From Billgrantia antri (GTDB lineage: Bacteria > Pseudomonadota > Gammaproteobacteria > Pseudomonadales > Halomonadaceae), in assembly GCF_019430905.1 (NCBI RefSeq), contig NZ_JAHYCA010000007.1, positions 124,001-188,000 of the forward strand: 64,000 nt of DNA. The letters run 5' to 3'. The notes under the pieces are model-generated. The model worked only from the letters and a program-made list of their open reading frames with translations, was not told the origin of the DNA and made no database searches. A program made the translations under genes and the position numbers. This document shows, in pieces, positions 52,856-62,770 of this stretch; position 1 is the first letter of the stretch; each line of letters opens with the position of its first letter.

Positions 52856-54781
52856 CTACGGCCAAATATCGGCGTTGCGTATCACGCGCTCGTCGCCGAC
52901 GCGGCGCGTGAAGCCTACCTTATCAAAGAATTCGAGTATGTGAATGGCGAGCTTGCGGCCGGTGCCAATGCGGTCGCGAAAGGCGGCCGCGCGAATGCTG
53001 CCGTGCTCGCGCTCGAGAAGATGCACGGTGGCGGCCATCTCGGCCACCGCTTCGGCCGGGTAGAAGTGGTCCCGGCGCACCTGGTAGAGCCGGCCGAGAC
53101 GGGCACAGGCGGCGAGGACCTCGCGAATGCGACCCACGTCGAGGTGTTCGCTCGTCGCCAGGTCGCGCACCCGCGGCGGCTGAAAGGGGGCAGCGGCGAT
53201 ACGCGGCTCGAGCCGCGCCCATAGCGCTTCCTCCTCTTCGCCGAGGCTTACCTGGTGGCCGGGCAGGGCGACGAAGGGGCCGTGGGCCTCCAGCTTGCCG
53301 TCTTCAATCAGGCGTTCCAGCAACTGCCGGCCCGTCGCTTCGGGTAGCGCGGGCATGGCCTGGCGGATCAGGCGGGCACGCTCGGTGCCGAGCATCGAGG
53401 GCTCGCGTTGGTGATTGGCGGCGACGGTGTCGAGCAGCCGGGTCTCCAGGGCCGAGATGGCCTCGGCAGAGAAGCTCCGGGCGGCTTGTGCGGTCGTCAA
53501 GGTCTCCCCGCCAAGCGACTTGACCGTCTCGACCAGCGCTTGCACCTCGGCATTGGCATTGCGCGCCAGGGCGTGCAGGTCGATGCCGACGGGGCGGCGG
53601 TGCAGCCCCTCCCGCAGCGCCGGGGTCAGGTCGAGCGGGGCGATGGTGGCGCACTCGGCCAGCGCGGCGAGCCAGGCCAGCCGCTCGGGACGGCGCTGGC
53701 CGCGGCGCGGCGGGGCGCCATCGAGCACCGTACCACCGCCCAGGGTGAGGCGCCCGGCGGGGTCGCGAATCACGAAACGGTCGCCGAGACAGGCGTGCAC
53801 CGGGGCATCGAGCACCAACTGGCCCAGCATGTGCTCGCCGGGGGCGAGGCGCTGGCCCTCGAGCAGCGCAATGCGTCCGCTGAGCCGTGTCACGCCCAGG
53901 TGCGCGTGTATTGCGGCCCAGTGCTTGAGCTCCGGTGCACCGTCGAGCAGCCGGAGCTGGACGTCGAGCCGCCGCAGCGGCGGCGTCTCCAGCGCTTCGG
54001 CCACGATCCAGCCACCGCGCTGGATCGAATCGCGGTCGATATGATTGCCGGCGAGATTGAGCGCCACGCGATCGCCCTGCTGCGCCCACCGGCTGTCGCG
54101 ATGCTGGCGACGCAGACCGCGCACCCGGGCCTTCAGGCCGGCCGGCACCAGACGTACCTCGTCGCCCTGCGCCACTTGACCGGCGAAAGCCGTGCCGGTT
54201 ACCACCAGTCCGGCGCCGGTCTTGGTGAAGACCCGATCGACGGCGAGCCGGAAGTGCCCCTGCGCCGTTGCCTGGTGCTGCGCCGCCGCTGCGGTCCACA
54301 GCCGGTCGCGCAGCGCTTCCACGCCCTCGCCGCTGTGGCTGGAGACCTCGACGATCGGTGCTCCGGCCAGCGGTGTATCGGCCAGCAGCGTGGCAATCTC
54401 CTTGCGTACTTGGCAGCGGCGTTCGGTATCGACCCGGTCGACCTTGGTCAGGGCCACCAGCCCGCGGTCCAGGCCCAGCAGGGTGAGGATCTGCAGGTGC
54501 TCGCGGGTCTGCGGCATCACGCCGTCGTCGGCGGCCACCACCAGCAGCACCGTGTCGACACCGGCGCTGCCCGCCAGCATGTGATGCAGGAAGCGCACGT
54601 GGCCGGGCACGTCGATGAAGCCGAGCTCCACGTCGTCGGCGACCTCGGGGTAGGCGAAGCCGGGCTCGATGGTAAGCCCGCGCGCCTTCTCCTCCTTCAA
54701 GCGGTCGGTGTCGATGCCGGTGAGCCGCTGGATCAGCGCGGTCTTGCCATGATCGACATGACCGGCGGTACCGACGATCAC
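52856..54781 (-). CDS. selB: selenocysteine-specific elongation factor
   Basis: A 641-residue GTPase. N-terminal G domain IVGTAGHVDHGKTALIQRLTG, with DxxG in FIDVPGHVRFLHHM and TKVD; the C-terminal third contains winged helices that bind the SECIS hairpin. It brings Sec-tRNA to UGA codons followed by that hairpin. The start is the GTG at 54781, which overlaps the selA stop (GTGA); upstream in-frame starts lie inside selA. Confidence 0.96.
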   Translation of the reverse strand: MIVGTAGHVDHGKTALIQRLTGIDTDRLKEEKARGLTIEPGFAYPEVADDVELGFIDVPGHVRFLHHMLAGSAGVDTVLLVVAADDGVMPQTREHLQILTLLGLDRGLVALTKVDRVDTERRCQVRKEIATLLADTPLAGAPIVEVSSHSGEGVEALRDRLWTAAAAQHQATAQGHFRLAVDRVFTKTGAGLVVTGTAFAGQVAQGDEVRLVPAGLKARVRGLRRQHRDSRWAQQGDRVALNLAGNHIDRDSIQRGGWIVAEALETPPLRRLDVQLRLLDGAPELKHWAAIHAHLGVTRLSGRIALLEGQRLAPGEHMLGQLVLDAPVHACLGDRFVIRDPAGRLTLGGGTVLDGAPPRRGQRRPERLAWLAALAECATIAPLDLTPALREGLHRRPVGIDLHALARNANAEVQALVETVKSLGGETLTTAQAARSFSAEAISALETRLLDTVAANHQREPSMLGTERARLIRQAMPALPEATGRQLLERLIEDGKLEAHGPFVALPGHQVSLGEEEEALWARLEPRIAAAPFQPPRVRDLATSEHLDVGRIREVLAACARLGRLYQVRRDHFYPAEAVAEMAATVHLLEREHGSIRAAAFRDRIGTGRKLAIHILEFFDKVGFTRRVGDERVIRNADIWP

Positions 54782-56238
54782 GGCGACGCCTCGCTGCCCT
54801 GCGTTGCGGTCGTGTCGTAGAGGTAGGGCAATTGCTCTAGCTGCGCGAGGAAGAGGGCTTCCTCCTGAGCGCCTTCGAGGCAGCGCAAATCGAGAAGCAG
54901 GGCGCCTTCGTGGCGGCGTCCGATGACCGGACGCGGCAGGCGGCGCAGGGCGGTCTCCAGGCGGCGGATCTGGCGCTCGCGCTGGCGCCGACTGTCGGCG
55001 CGGGAGCACCACGACAAGGCTCGGCTGGGCAGACGATCGACCGGCAGCGAGCCGCTGCCGAGCTGACTGGCGCATGGCGTCAGGGTGACCTCGAAGTCGG
55101 CGAGCAGCCCTTCCATCCGGGGCAACAGCCGTTCGCCGGTGGCCATGATGTCTGCCTCCGGGCGGGTCAGCAGCGCCAGGGTGGGAACGTCATGCTGGGG
55201 AGCGTCGCTGTCGCGGTAGAGGCGCAGCGTGGCTTCGAGCGCGGCCAGGGTCAGCTTGTCCAGACGCAGGGCGCGCTTGAGCGGGTGGCGTTTGATCCTC
55301 TCGATGGCCTCGCGGCGACCGACGATGAGGCCGGCCTGGGGACCGCCCAGCAGCTTATCGCCGCTGAAGGTGACCACGTCGGCCCCGGCGCCGATGGCGT
55401 CGCCCGGTTGCGGTTCGTAAGGCAAGTCGAGGGCGGCGAAATCGGTCAGCGCACCGCTACCCATGTCGATCAGGAAAGGAATATCGTGGGCATGGGCGAT
55501 CTCCGCCAGGCGGGTCTCGGGCACGCTGCAGGTGAAACCGGTGACGGCATAGTTGGAAGTGTGGGCCTTCACGATCAGCCCGGTGTGCTCGCCGATGGCG
55601 TCTTCGTAGTCGCGCGCGTGGGTGCGGTTGGTCGCCCCGACTTCACGCAGGCGGCACCCCGCCGCCGCCATGATGTCGGGCATGCGAAAGGCGCCGCCGA
55701 TCTCGATCAGCTCGCCACGCGAGATCAGCGCCTCGCGGCCGGCACCCAATGCACCCAGGGCCAGCAGCACGGCACCGGCATTGTTGTTGACCACAGTGGC
55801 CGCCTCGGCGCCGGTCAGCTCACACAGCAGGCTCTCCACCAGCCGGTCGCGATCGCCACGGCCACCGCTGTCGAGGTCGTACTCCAATGCTACCGGGTGG
55901 CGCGCCGCCTCGGTCATGGCGGCGACGGCCACCTCGGCGAGCGGCGAACGGCCCAGGTTGGTGTGAATGACCGTGCCGGTGAGGTTGAAGACCGGCTGGC
56001 TGGCCGGGCGGGCCAGTTCGTCCAGCTGCTTCAGCACGCGCCGAGCCAGCTCATCCACGTCGGGGGCGGTCGAGGACGGTTGTGCCAACTCCCGGCGAGT
56101 CTCCTCCAGCGTCTGGCGCACGGCGCGCCGGATCAGGCGGTGACCGTATTGCCTGCGTGCCTCCAGCACATGCGGATGGGCCAGTAGCGTGTCCACCGCG
56201 GGCAGGCGGCGTCGAACGTCCGTTGTCGTCATGTCCAT
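54778..56238 (-). CDS. selA: L-seryl-tRNA(Sec) selenium transferase
   Basis: A 486-residue PLP enzyme. The PLP lysine is in TFSGDKLLGGPQAGLIVG; other blocks are NLTGTVIHTNLGRSPLAE, NNNAGAVLLALGAL and GGAFRMPDIMAAAG. It converts Ser-tRNA(Sec) to Sec-tRNA(Sec) with selenophosphate. It lies 134 bases after fdhE and overlaps selB. A hairpin with arms CCCTTG/CAAGGG sits 39 bases upstream of its start. Confidence 0.96.
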   Translation of the reverse strand: MDMTTTDVRRRLPAVDTLLAHPHVLEARRQYGHRLIRRAVRQTLEETRRELAQPSSTAPDVDELARRVLKQLDELARPASQPVFNLTGTVIHTNLGRSPLAEVAVAAMTEAARHPVALEYDLDSGGRGDRDRLVESLLCELTGAEAATVVNNNAGAVLLALGALGAGREALISRGELIEIGGAFRMPDIMAAAGCRLREVGATNRTHARDYEDAIGEHTGLIVKAHTSNYAVTGFTCSVPETRLAEIAHAHDIPFLIDMGSGALTDFAALDLPYEPQPGDAIGAGADVVTFSGDKLLGGPQAGLIVGRREAIERIKRHPLKRALRLDKLTLAALEATLRLYRDSDAPQHDVPTLALLTRPEADIMATGERLLPRMEGLLADFEVTLTPCASQLGSGSLPVDRLPSRALSWCSRADSRRQRERQIRRLETALRRLPRPVIGRRHEGALLLDLRCLEGAQEEALFLAQLEQLPYLYDTTATQGSEASP

Positions 56239-56276
56239 GCCGGGGTCGTGGTCCCTGTCTCAACGAAGTGGGTCAT

Positions 56277-56292
56277 CCCTTGTCGGCAAGGG
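56277..56292 (-). promoter_or_regulatory. hairpin in the selA leader
   Basis: Arms CCCTTG and CAAGGG with a 4-base loop, 39 bases before selA. In E. coli a SECIS-like element in the selAB leader binds SelB and reduces expression; whether this hairpin acts like that is speculation, since its loop does not clearly match the fdnG SECIS loop. Confidence 0.3.
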
Positions 56293-56372
56293 AGGGTCAT
56301 ATTCCGTGTTTCGAGGAATAGGCACTTCTATGGCATAGCATGTCGGGGCGGGGGACGTCCATGTTGTGTCTG

Positions 56373-57308
56373 CTAGTCGTCAACGATCAACAGCGGATTG
56401 AAGCTGCTGCGTCGATAGCGCCCCTTCTCGCCGAGCAGCAGGTCGAGCGCGAGGCTCGCGAGGTCGTCCGCCAGCGGTTCGGCAGCGGGCTCCAGCTCGC
56501 GCGGAAATATCTTGAGGTAGCTGCCGCAGTCGCCGCAGGCTTCGGCCTGGGCGACAGCGTTGCCCTCCTCCGTTTCGTCCGTCTCCGACGACAGGCTCAG
56601 GTAATGGAGCTTGCCGCTGCGTTCGCACACGCTGCAGAGGGAGCGCTCCAGGTACCACTGGGTGGCGCACAGGCCGCACTGCAGATAGCGTACGCCGTGG
56701 TAGCGCGGCTCGGCTTCGATCACGCTGGCCAGCGGTGGCGAGCCGCAGCAGGGGCACAGGGTACGCACCTCGCCGGCGGGGCGTGCTGGCGCCTGGGGCA
56801 GCGCACGCGTCAGTCGCAGCCAGGCCACCTGCAGTGCGGCGGCCACCAGGGGCATCAATCCGCGCCGGGTGGGTTCGCCGGCGTTGCCGGCGAGTACCTC
56901 ATCCGCCAACCGGTCGATCTCGGCAGCCGATAGGCGACGCAGGGCGTCGAGGAGCGGGCGCTGGGCCTGGCCGACATGCAGCTCGAGGGCGTCCAGCACG
57001 GCATCGAGTTCGGTCCCGAGATCGATGCTGCTGCGCAGCGCCTGCACGTTGAGCGGTGGCATGCCATGTTCCAGTGCCAGCGCGAAGGCTCGAGGCTCCG
57101 GCTGCCAGGCCGGCGTGGCATGTTCGAAAGCCGCCTGCTGGGCCTGTGCCAGCTGCGCCATGAAGTGCAGGAAATCTCCCAGCGGCGCGACGCGGTCGGC
57201 GAGCTCGCGCAGGCGCCGAGCACGGCGGGCGAAGTGGTCGGCGTCGGGCAGGCGGACCTCGGGCGGCTGCATGACACCCGTCGGGGCGTTGCCGAAGGCG
57301 TGGGTCAC
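56373..57308 (-). CDS. fdhE: formate dehydrogenase accessory protein FdhE
   Basis: A 311-residue protein with four Cys pairs typical of FdhE: TLCPCCGSPP, LQCGLCATQWYL, SLCSVCERSGK and EACGDCGSYLK. These form two rubredoxin-like metal sites that help in maturation of the Fdn/Fdo enzyme on the cytoplasmic side. GTG 57308 is the start, with AGGAG upstream, and overlaps the fdnI stop (GTGA). Its position between fdnI and selA ties the enzyme, maturation and Sec machinery together. Confidence 0.93.
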   Translation of the reverse strand: MTHAFGNAPTGVMQPPEVRLPDADHFARRARRLRELADRVAPLGDFLHFMAQLAQAQQAAFEHATPAWQPEPRAFALALEHGMPPLNVQALRSSIDLGTELDAVLDALELHVGQAQRPLLDALRRLSAAEIDRLADEVLAGNAGEPTRRGLMPLVAAALQVAWLRLTRALPQAPARPAGEVRTLCPCCGSPPLASVIEAEPRYHGVRYLQCGLCATQWYLERSLCSVCERSGKLHYLSLSSETDETEEGNAVAQAEACGDCGSYLKIFPRELEPAAEPLADDLASLALDLLLGEKGRYRRSSFNPLLIVDD

Positions 57309-58000
57309 GGCGACTCCTGTCGGTTCGTGGGCGTGTCGTGGCGGCTGCTGATCGCACGGTGCTTGCGCGCCTTCTCGCGCTCTTCTTCGTACCACAGGTC
57401 ATGGTGATGGCGGGCCCAGGCCCAGCTGACCCGGCCGCGCACCATGGCCTGGAACGAGCCCTTGACCCAGATACCCGAGTAGACGTGGATGATCAGGGTG
57501 AGGATGGCGAGAAAGGCGACGCCGGCGTGGCCCAGTGACGCCAGCCGGCGTAGCGTGATGGGCACGGCCCCGGCGAAGTAGGGCTGCCAGATCAGCAGGC
57601 CGCTGATCAGCAGCAGGGCGATGCAGCCGAGCATGATCCAGTACACCAGCTTCTGGCCGGCGTTGTTCTTGCCGACGGGCGGCAGCTTATCGTCGCGATT
57701 GGCCAGCACGTCGCGGATCTGCCTGAGCCACTGGATGTCGCGCCGCCTGATCAGGCTCTCCCTGAAGAAGGCGATCGCCATGAACAGGAACATCAGCGTC
57801 ATGAACAGGCCGATCCAGGGGTGCAGGATGCGGGTCATGGTCGGCCCACCGAACAGTGCCGTCAGTGACCAGAAGAAGGGGTGGAAGAATGGCAGCCCGC
57901 TGAGCACCAGCAGCACGAAACTGATCGCGACGAGCCAGTGGTTGAGGCGGTTCCAGACGCTGTAGCGCTGGAGGGAGGGATCCGACTTGGCCAGGCTCAT
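57305..58000 (-). CDS. fdnI: formate dehydrogenase cytochrome b556 subunit
   Basis: A 231-residue membrane protein with four hydrophobic helices and haem His candidates ([49 protein letters not shown]). It anchors the periplasmic FdnGH and passes electrons to quinone. It overlaps fdnH (ATGA) and fdhE. The C-terminus is rich in Arg and His and is cytoplasmic by charge. Confidence 0.93.
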   Translation of the reverse strand: MSLAKSDPSLQRYSVWNRLNHWLVAISFVLLVLSGLPFFHPFFWSLTALFGGPTMTRILHPWIGLFMTLMFLFMAIAFFRESLIRRRDIQWLRQIRDVLANRDDKLPPVGKNNAGQKLVYWIMLGCIALLLISGLLIWQPYFAGAVPITLRRLASLGHAGVAFLAILTLIIHVYSGIWVKGSFQAMVRGRVSWAWARHHHDLWYEEEREKARKHRAISSRHDTPTNRQESP

Positions 58001-58926
58001 GGGCGCTCCTCCCGTTCACGTTCGCGGGCGTCGTCCTCGCGCACGGCAGCTTCGTCCTCCTCGCCGTGTTCCTTGGGGCCGGCGGTGACGTAGTGGAAGA
58101 AGCCGGTCAGGGCGGCAAGCCCGATGGCCACCGAGGCCAGCGGCTTGGTCACGCCCTTCCAGGCGTCGACCAGGGGACTGATACGTGGATCCGCGGGCAG
58201 GCCACTGTAGATCTCGGGCTTGTCGGCGTGCTGCAGCACGTAGATCACGTGGGTGCCGTCGACCCCCTCGGGGTTGTAGACGCCGGCATTCTCGAATCCG
58301 CGCCGGTGGAGGAAGTCGCTGCGCTCCTCGGCCAGGTGCAGCATCTCCTCGCGGGTGCCGAACATGATCGAGCCGGTGGGGCACGACTTGACGCAGGCCG
58401 GCTCCAGACCGTGATAGACGCGGTCGGAGCACAGCGTGCACTTGTAGGCCTTGTGGTCCTGCTTCGAGATGCGCGGCACGTCGAAGGGACAGCCCGACAC
58501 GCAGTAGCCGCAGCCGATGCAGTGCTCCGAATTGAAGTCGACGATGCCGTTGGCGTACTGCACGATGGCACCGGGCGCGGGGCAGGCCTCGAGGCAACCC
58601 GGCTCGGCGCAGTGCATGCAGTTGTCCTTGCGGATCAGCCATTCCAGGTTGCCCTGCTCGTCCTCGTACTCGTTGAAGCGCATCACCTGCCAGGTATCGG
58701 GAGTGAGATCGAGGGGGTTGTCGTACTCGCCGACACACTCGCCGACCTCGTCGCGCAGGTCGTTCCACTCGGCACAGGCCACCTGGCACGCTTTGCAGCC
58801 GATGCAGCGCGACACGTCGATCAGCTTGGTCACCTTTTCCACCCCGCCGTCGCGCTGCCGGGGGGATTCCACCTGGGTCGCCGAGCGGGCGATGACGTTC
58901 TGCAGATTGATCTGGTCGCCTCTCAT
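57997..58926 (-). CDS. fdnH: formate dehydrogenase iron-sulphur subunit
   Basis: A 309-residue protein with four 4Fe-4S motifs: [44 protein letters not shown] and [21 protein letters not shown]. One membrane helix follows near residues 263-285 ([21 protein letters not shown]). It carries electrons from FdnG to the cytochrome subunit. AGGAGGAGG lies before ATG 58926. It follows fdnG after 13 bases. Confidence 0.95.
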   Translation of the reverse strand: MRGDQINLQNVIARSATQVESPRQRDGGVEKVTKLIDVSRCIGCKACQVACAEWNDLRDEVGECVGEYDNPLDLTPDTWQVMRFNEYEDEQGNLEWLIRKDNCMHCAEPGCLEACPAPGAIVQYANGIVDFNSEHCIGCGYCVSGCPFDVPRISKQDHKAYKCTLCSDRVYHGLEPACVKSCPTGSIMFGTREEMLHLAEERSDFLHRRGFENAGVYNPEGVDGTHVIYVLQHADKPEIYSGLPADPRISPLVDAWKGVTKPLASVAIGLAALTGFFHYVTAGPKEHGEEDEAAVREDDAREREREERP

Positions 58927-58939
58927 CCTTGGCCTCCTC

Positions 58940-61900
58940 CTACAGCTTGTCGACCCGCACCAGGAACGACTTGAATTCCGGCGTCTGTGTATTGGCGTCG
59001 CCGACGAAGGGCGTCAGGGTATTGGTCAGATAGGACTTCTTCGTCTCGCCGAGGAAGCCCCAGTGCAGCGGGATCCCCACCTGATGCACGGTGCGGCCCG
59101 CCACCTGCAGCGGGCGGATGCGCTTGGTCACCACCGCCACGGCCTCGATGTAGCCGCGCTTGGAGCTGACCCGCACGCGGTCGCCCTTGGCGATGCCCAG
59201 CTCCTCGGCCAGGCGTTCGCCGATCTCGACGAACTTCTCCGGCTGGGCGATGGCGTTGAGCCGGTTGTGCATCGTCCAGTAGTGGAAATGTTCGGTCAGG
59301 CGGTAGCTGGTGGCGGCATGCGGGAACTCCTCGAGGGTGCCGAAGTTCTCGCGATCCTGCTCGAATACCCGTGCCGCGGGGTTGTGCTTGGCCCGCGGGT
59401 TGTCGGGATGCAGGGGGTTGCTGGCGATGGGGGTCTCGAAGGGCTCGTAGTGCTCGGGGAGCGGACCCTCGTTCATGCGATCACGAGCGAAGATCTGGCC
59501 GCGCCCGGTCTGGTTCATGATGAAGGGGCCCTGGCCCTCTTCCGGCGCCGAGCCCACCGGGAAGTCGGGCACATCGTTGCCGACCCAGCGCTGGCCGTTC
59601 CACCACACCACCGCCTTGCGCAGCGACCAGGGGGTGCCGTCGGGGCGGGCGCTGGCGCGGTTGTAGAGGATGCGACGGTTGGCCGGCCAGGCCCAGGCCC
59701 AGCCCAGGGTCTGGCCGGTGCCATAGGGGTCGGAGTTGTCGCGCCGGGCCATCAGGTTGCCTTCGCGCGGCCAGCAGCCGGCAAACAGCCAGCAGCCGCA
59801 GGCGGTGGAACCGTCGGCGCGCAGCGTGCCGAAGTCGGGGAGTTGTTCGCCGGCGCGCACCACCAGGTTGCGCGCCTCGTCGTAGACATCCTCGAGCGCC
59901 CAGCCGTTGTACTCTCGTGCCAGCTCGTCGGGGCTCGGCTCCTCCGGGTAGCGGTAGGGCCACTGCAGGTTGAGGATCGGCTCGGGGAAAGCCCCGCCTT
60001 CCTGCTGGTAGAGGCGTTTGAGTCGCAGGAAAATGCCGGCCATGATCGCCGTGTCGGCGCGCGCCTCCCCGGGAGGCTTGGCCGCCGACCAGAACCACTG
60101 CAGCCAGCGTGAGCTGTTGACGATGGTGCCGTCCTCTTCGGCGAAGCAACTGGTCGGCAGGCGGAACACCTCGGTGTCGATCCGTGCGGGATCGACGTCG
60201 TGGAACTCGCCGTGATTCTTCCAGAATTCCGCCGTCTCGGTGCGCAGCGGGTCGATCACCACGAGGTATTTCAGCCGCGACAGAGCCTCGGTGTTCTTGG
60301 CCTTGTGCGGGAAGGCCGCCAGCGGATTGAAACCCTGGCAGATGTAGCCGTTCACCTCGCCCCGGTGCATGCGCTCGAAGGTGTGCAGCACGTCGTAGAG
60401 AGGCTGGCCGAGCTTGGGCAGCCAGGCGTAGCACCAGTCGTTGTCGGCGCTGGCGGCGTCGCCGAACCACGCTTTCATCAGGCTGACGTGGAAGCGCTCG
60501 TAGTGGCGCCAGTATGAGACCTCGTCCTCCACCAGCGGCGGGCGGGCGCGATCGTCGATGTAGCTGGCATAGCTCTGTTCGTCAGACTGCGCGAGCTTGA
60601 GGTAGCCCGGTAGCAGGTTGGAGAGCAGGCCCAGGTCGGTCAGGCCCTGAATATTGGAGTGGCCGCGCAGGGCGTTGACCCCACCGCCACGCATGCCCAT
60701 GTTGCCCAGCAGCAGCTGGATGATGGCCGCGGTGCGGATGATCTGCGAGCCGATCGAATGCTGCGTCCAGCCCAGCGCGTAGAGGAAGGTCATGGTCCTG
60801 TCGGGCGCAGCCGTCTCAGCCATCATGTCCCACACGCGCTGGATCTTGTCGCGCGGCGTTCCGCAGACCGATGACACCACATCGAGGGTATAGCGGCTGT
60901 AGTGCCGGCGCATCAGCTGGAACACGCAGCGCGGGTGCTCGAGGGTCTCGTCGCGCCGGGCGTAGTCGTCGGCGTTGTGCTGGTAGCGCCAGCTCGCCTT
61001 GTCGTACTCGCCCCTGTCGGGGTCGTAGCCGCTGAACAGGCCATCCTCAAAGCCGAACTCGGGGCTGACGATCAGGCTGGCGTCGGTGTAGGCGAGCACG
61101 TACTCGCGATGGAAGCGCTGGTTCTCGATCAGGTAGTTGATGAACCCGCCGAGGAAGGCGATGTCGCTCCCGGTGCGGATCTCGGCGTAGTAGTCGGCTA
61201 CCGCCGCCGTGCGATTGAAGCGCGGATCGACCACCACCAGCCGCGCATCGTTGTACTGACGCGCCTCCATCACCCAGCGGAAGCCCACGGGGTGCGCTTC
61301 GGCGGGGTTGCCGCCCATGGTGACGATCAGGTCGGCATTGCGGATATCGACCCAGTGATTGGTCATGGCACCGCGACCGAATGTTGGGGCAAGACCTGCC
61401 ACCGTCGGTCCGTGTCAGACGCGCGCCTGGTTGTCGAAGGCCACCATGCCGAGGCTGCGTACCACCTTCTGGGTCAGATAGGCGGTCTCGTTGGTCGAGG
61501 CCGAGGCCGCCAGCATGCCGGTCGTGGTCCAGCGATTGACGATGTTGCCGTCATCGTCATCGGCCTCGAAATTGGCATCGCGGTCGTCCTTCATGTGGCG
61601 CGCGATGCGGTCGAGCGCCTCGTCCCAGCCGATACGCTTCCACTCGTTGCTGCCGGCCTCACGCACCTGGGGGTAGCGCAACCGCGAGTCGCTCTTGACG
61701 TAGTCGAGCAGTCCCGCCCCCTTGGGACACAGCGAGCCGCGGCTCACCGGGTGATCGGGATCGCCCTCCACGTGGTAGATGTCATCGACGACGTTGATCG
61801 CCGCGTCGCCCCGGCTGTAGAGCAGCACGCCGCACCCCACCGAACAGTAGGTGCAGTTGCTGCGCGTGATCTTGGCGCCGGTCAGCTTGAAGTGGCGGAC

Positions 61901-62008
61901 CGAGGCGACGGCAGGCTCCGGAGCGAAGCCCATCATGGCCATGCTGGACGTGGCCAGCCCGGTCGCACCGAGCTTGAAGAATTGTCGACGTGTCACCTGT
62001 AGGGTCAT
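58940..62008 (-). CDS. fdnG: formate dehydrogenase alpha subunit, selenocysteine-containing
   Basis: A 1022-residue selenoprotein. A twin-arginine signal ([17 protein letters not shown]) sends it to the periplasm. The N-terminal 4Fe-4S site is [12 protein letters not shown] with GSLCPKG. Codon 198 is TGA (61415-61417), read as Sec in [21 protein letters not shown]; this matches the Sec context of E. coli FdnG (Sec196). A SECIS hairpin follows. The C-terminal MGD domain ends in [14 protein letters not shown]. Annotators that end at TGA will split it into two proteins, 61415-62008 and 58940-61402 or so. It binds Mo or W in bis-MGD and oxidises formate. AGGAGG lies before ATG 62008. Confidence 0.96.
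61386..61417 (-). promoter_or_regulatory. UGA(Sec) codon and SECIS hairpin of fdnG
   Basis: TGA at 61417-61415 is followed 11 bases later by GGTGGCAGGTCTTGCCCC (61403-61386). This folds as GG, bulged U, GGCA, loop GGUCU, UGCC, CC, the bulged U and GU-containing loop being the features known to bind SelB in E. coli fdhF/fdnG. Confidence 0.9.
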
Positions 62009-62103
62009 GAGGCCTCCTGCCTGGTTCTTCTACCTCTTATGGCTGGCTGTCGGTCTTGCTGCGGCGGACGTTCGGGACGACGCCCCGCTCGTGCTTGGTT
62101 CGG

Positions 62104-62583
62104 TCATCGGTTCTGGTCACTGCTACCGTTGTCGCGCCCCTGGTCAGCGTTGCTGCTCTGGGGCTGGCCGTTTGCGGAATTGTCGTTCGCCTGCGACGTT
62201 CGGGGCTGCTCGGCGCCGGCGCGCTGGTCAGCATCGGTGTCTGTCTCGGGCGTCTGCACATCATGGTCGGGGCCGGCCTCGGAGCCCGCGGCCGGGGTCT
62301 GGAACAGGTTGTCTCCCTGGGCCTGGCCGCTGCCGCTGTCCTCCTCGCGGATCAGCATGTCCGAGTTGGTGATGCCGCTGCTGGTGCCGTACTGGCCAGT
62401 AGTGACATCGGGAGGAGGCGTGGTCTCGGCAGGGTCCGGTGTCGCCGCACCGCGGCCCGGGACGGCGGGACTGGCGGAGTCCGGCTCGGTCTCCTGCGCG
62501 CTGGCGCCGGTCAGCCAAGCCGCGCCCAGCAGCGCGCCTCCCCAATGCAGACAGCGGAGTACCCGCTTGCGCATCCTTGCCAT
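62104..62583 (-). CDS. secreted low-complexity protein upstream of fdnG
   Basis: A 159-residue protein with a signal peptide (residues 1-29, LLGAAWLTGASA). The mature chain is disordered and rich in Asp, Glu, Gln, Ser, Thr and Pro (for example PDSASPAVPGRGAATPDPAE and NGQPQSSNADQGRDNG). A short ordered-looking segment, SSGITNSDMLIREEDSG, lies mid-chain. It is 95 bases before fdnG on the same strand. I do not recognise the family; a role with the periplasmic formate dehydrogenase is suggested only by position. Confidence 0.65.
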   Translation of the reverse strand: MARMRKRVLRCLHWGGALLGAAWLTGASAQETEPDSASPAVPGRGAATPDPAETTPPPDVTTGQYGTSSGITNSDMLIREEDSGSGQAQGDNLFQTPAAGSEAGPDHDVQTPETDTDADQRAGAEQPRTSQANDNSANGQPQSSNADQGRDNGSSDQNR

Positions 62584-62770
62584 GATCCATCTCCACGAAC
62601 GCGAGTCTGGGGGGTCATTCCCAGCGTAGACCCATCGCGACGGGGATGACAGCGCCTTCGGACTGGCACGCAGGGAGGGGGGCTTACTACACTCAGGCCA
62701 CAGTAAACTCGTTCGAGCCCGGGCCGCCGCTGGCCCGGAGCGTGTGCAGCTACGTCAACGGAGTGACATC

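Noticed and set aside
61394..61406. TGGCAGGTCTTGC as a sigma-54 promoter inside fdnG
   Set aside because: Spacing is too short by two bases and the sequence is explained by the SECIS hairpin.
61415..61417. Premature stop making fdnG a pseudogene
   Set aside because: The TGA lies at the known Sec position, is followed by a SECIS hairpin, and selA, selB and selC are next to it.
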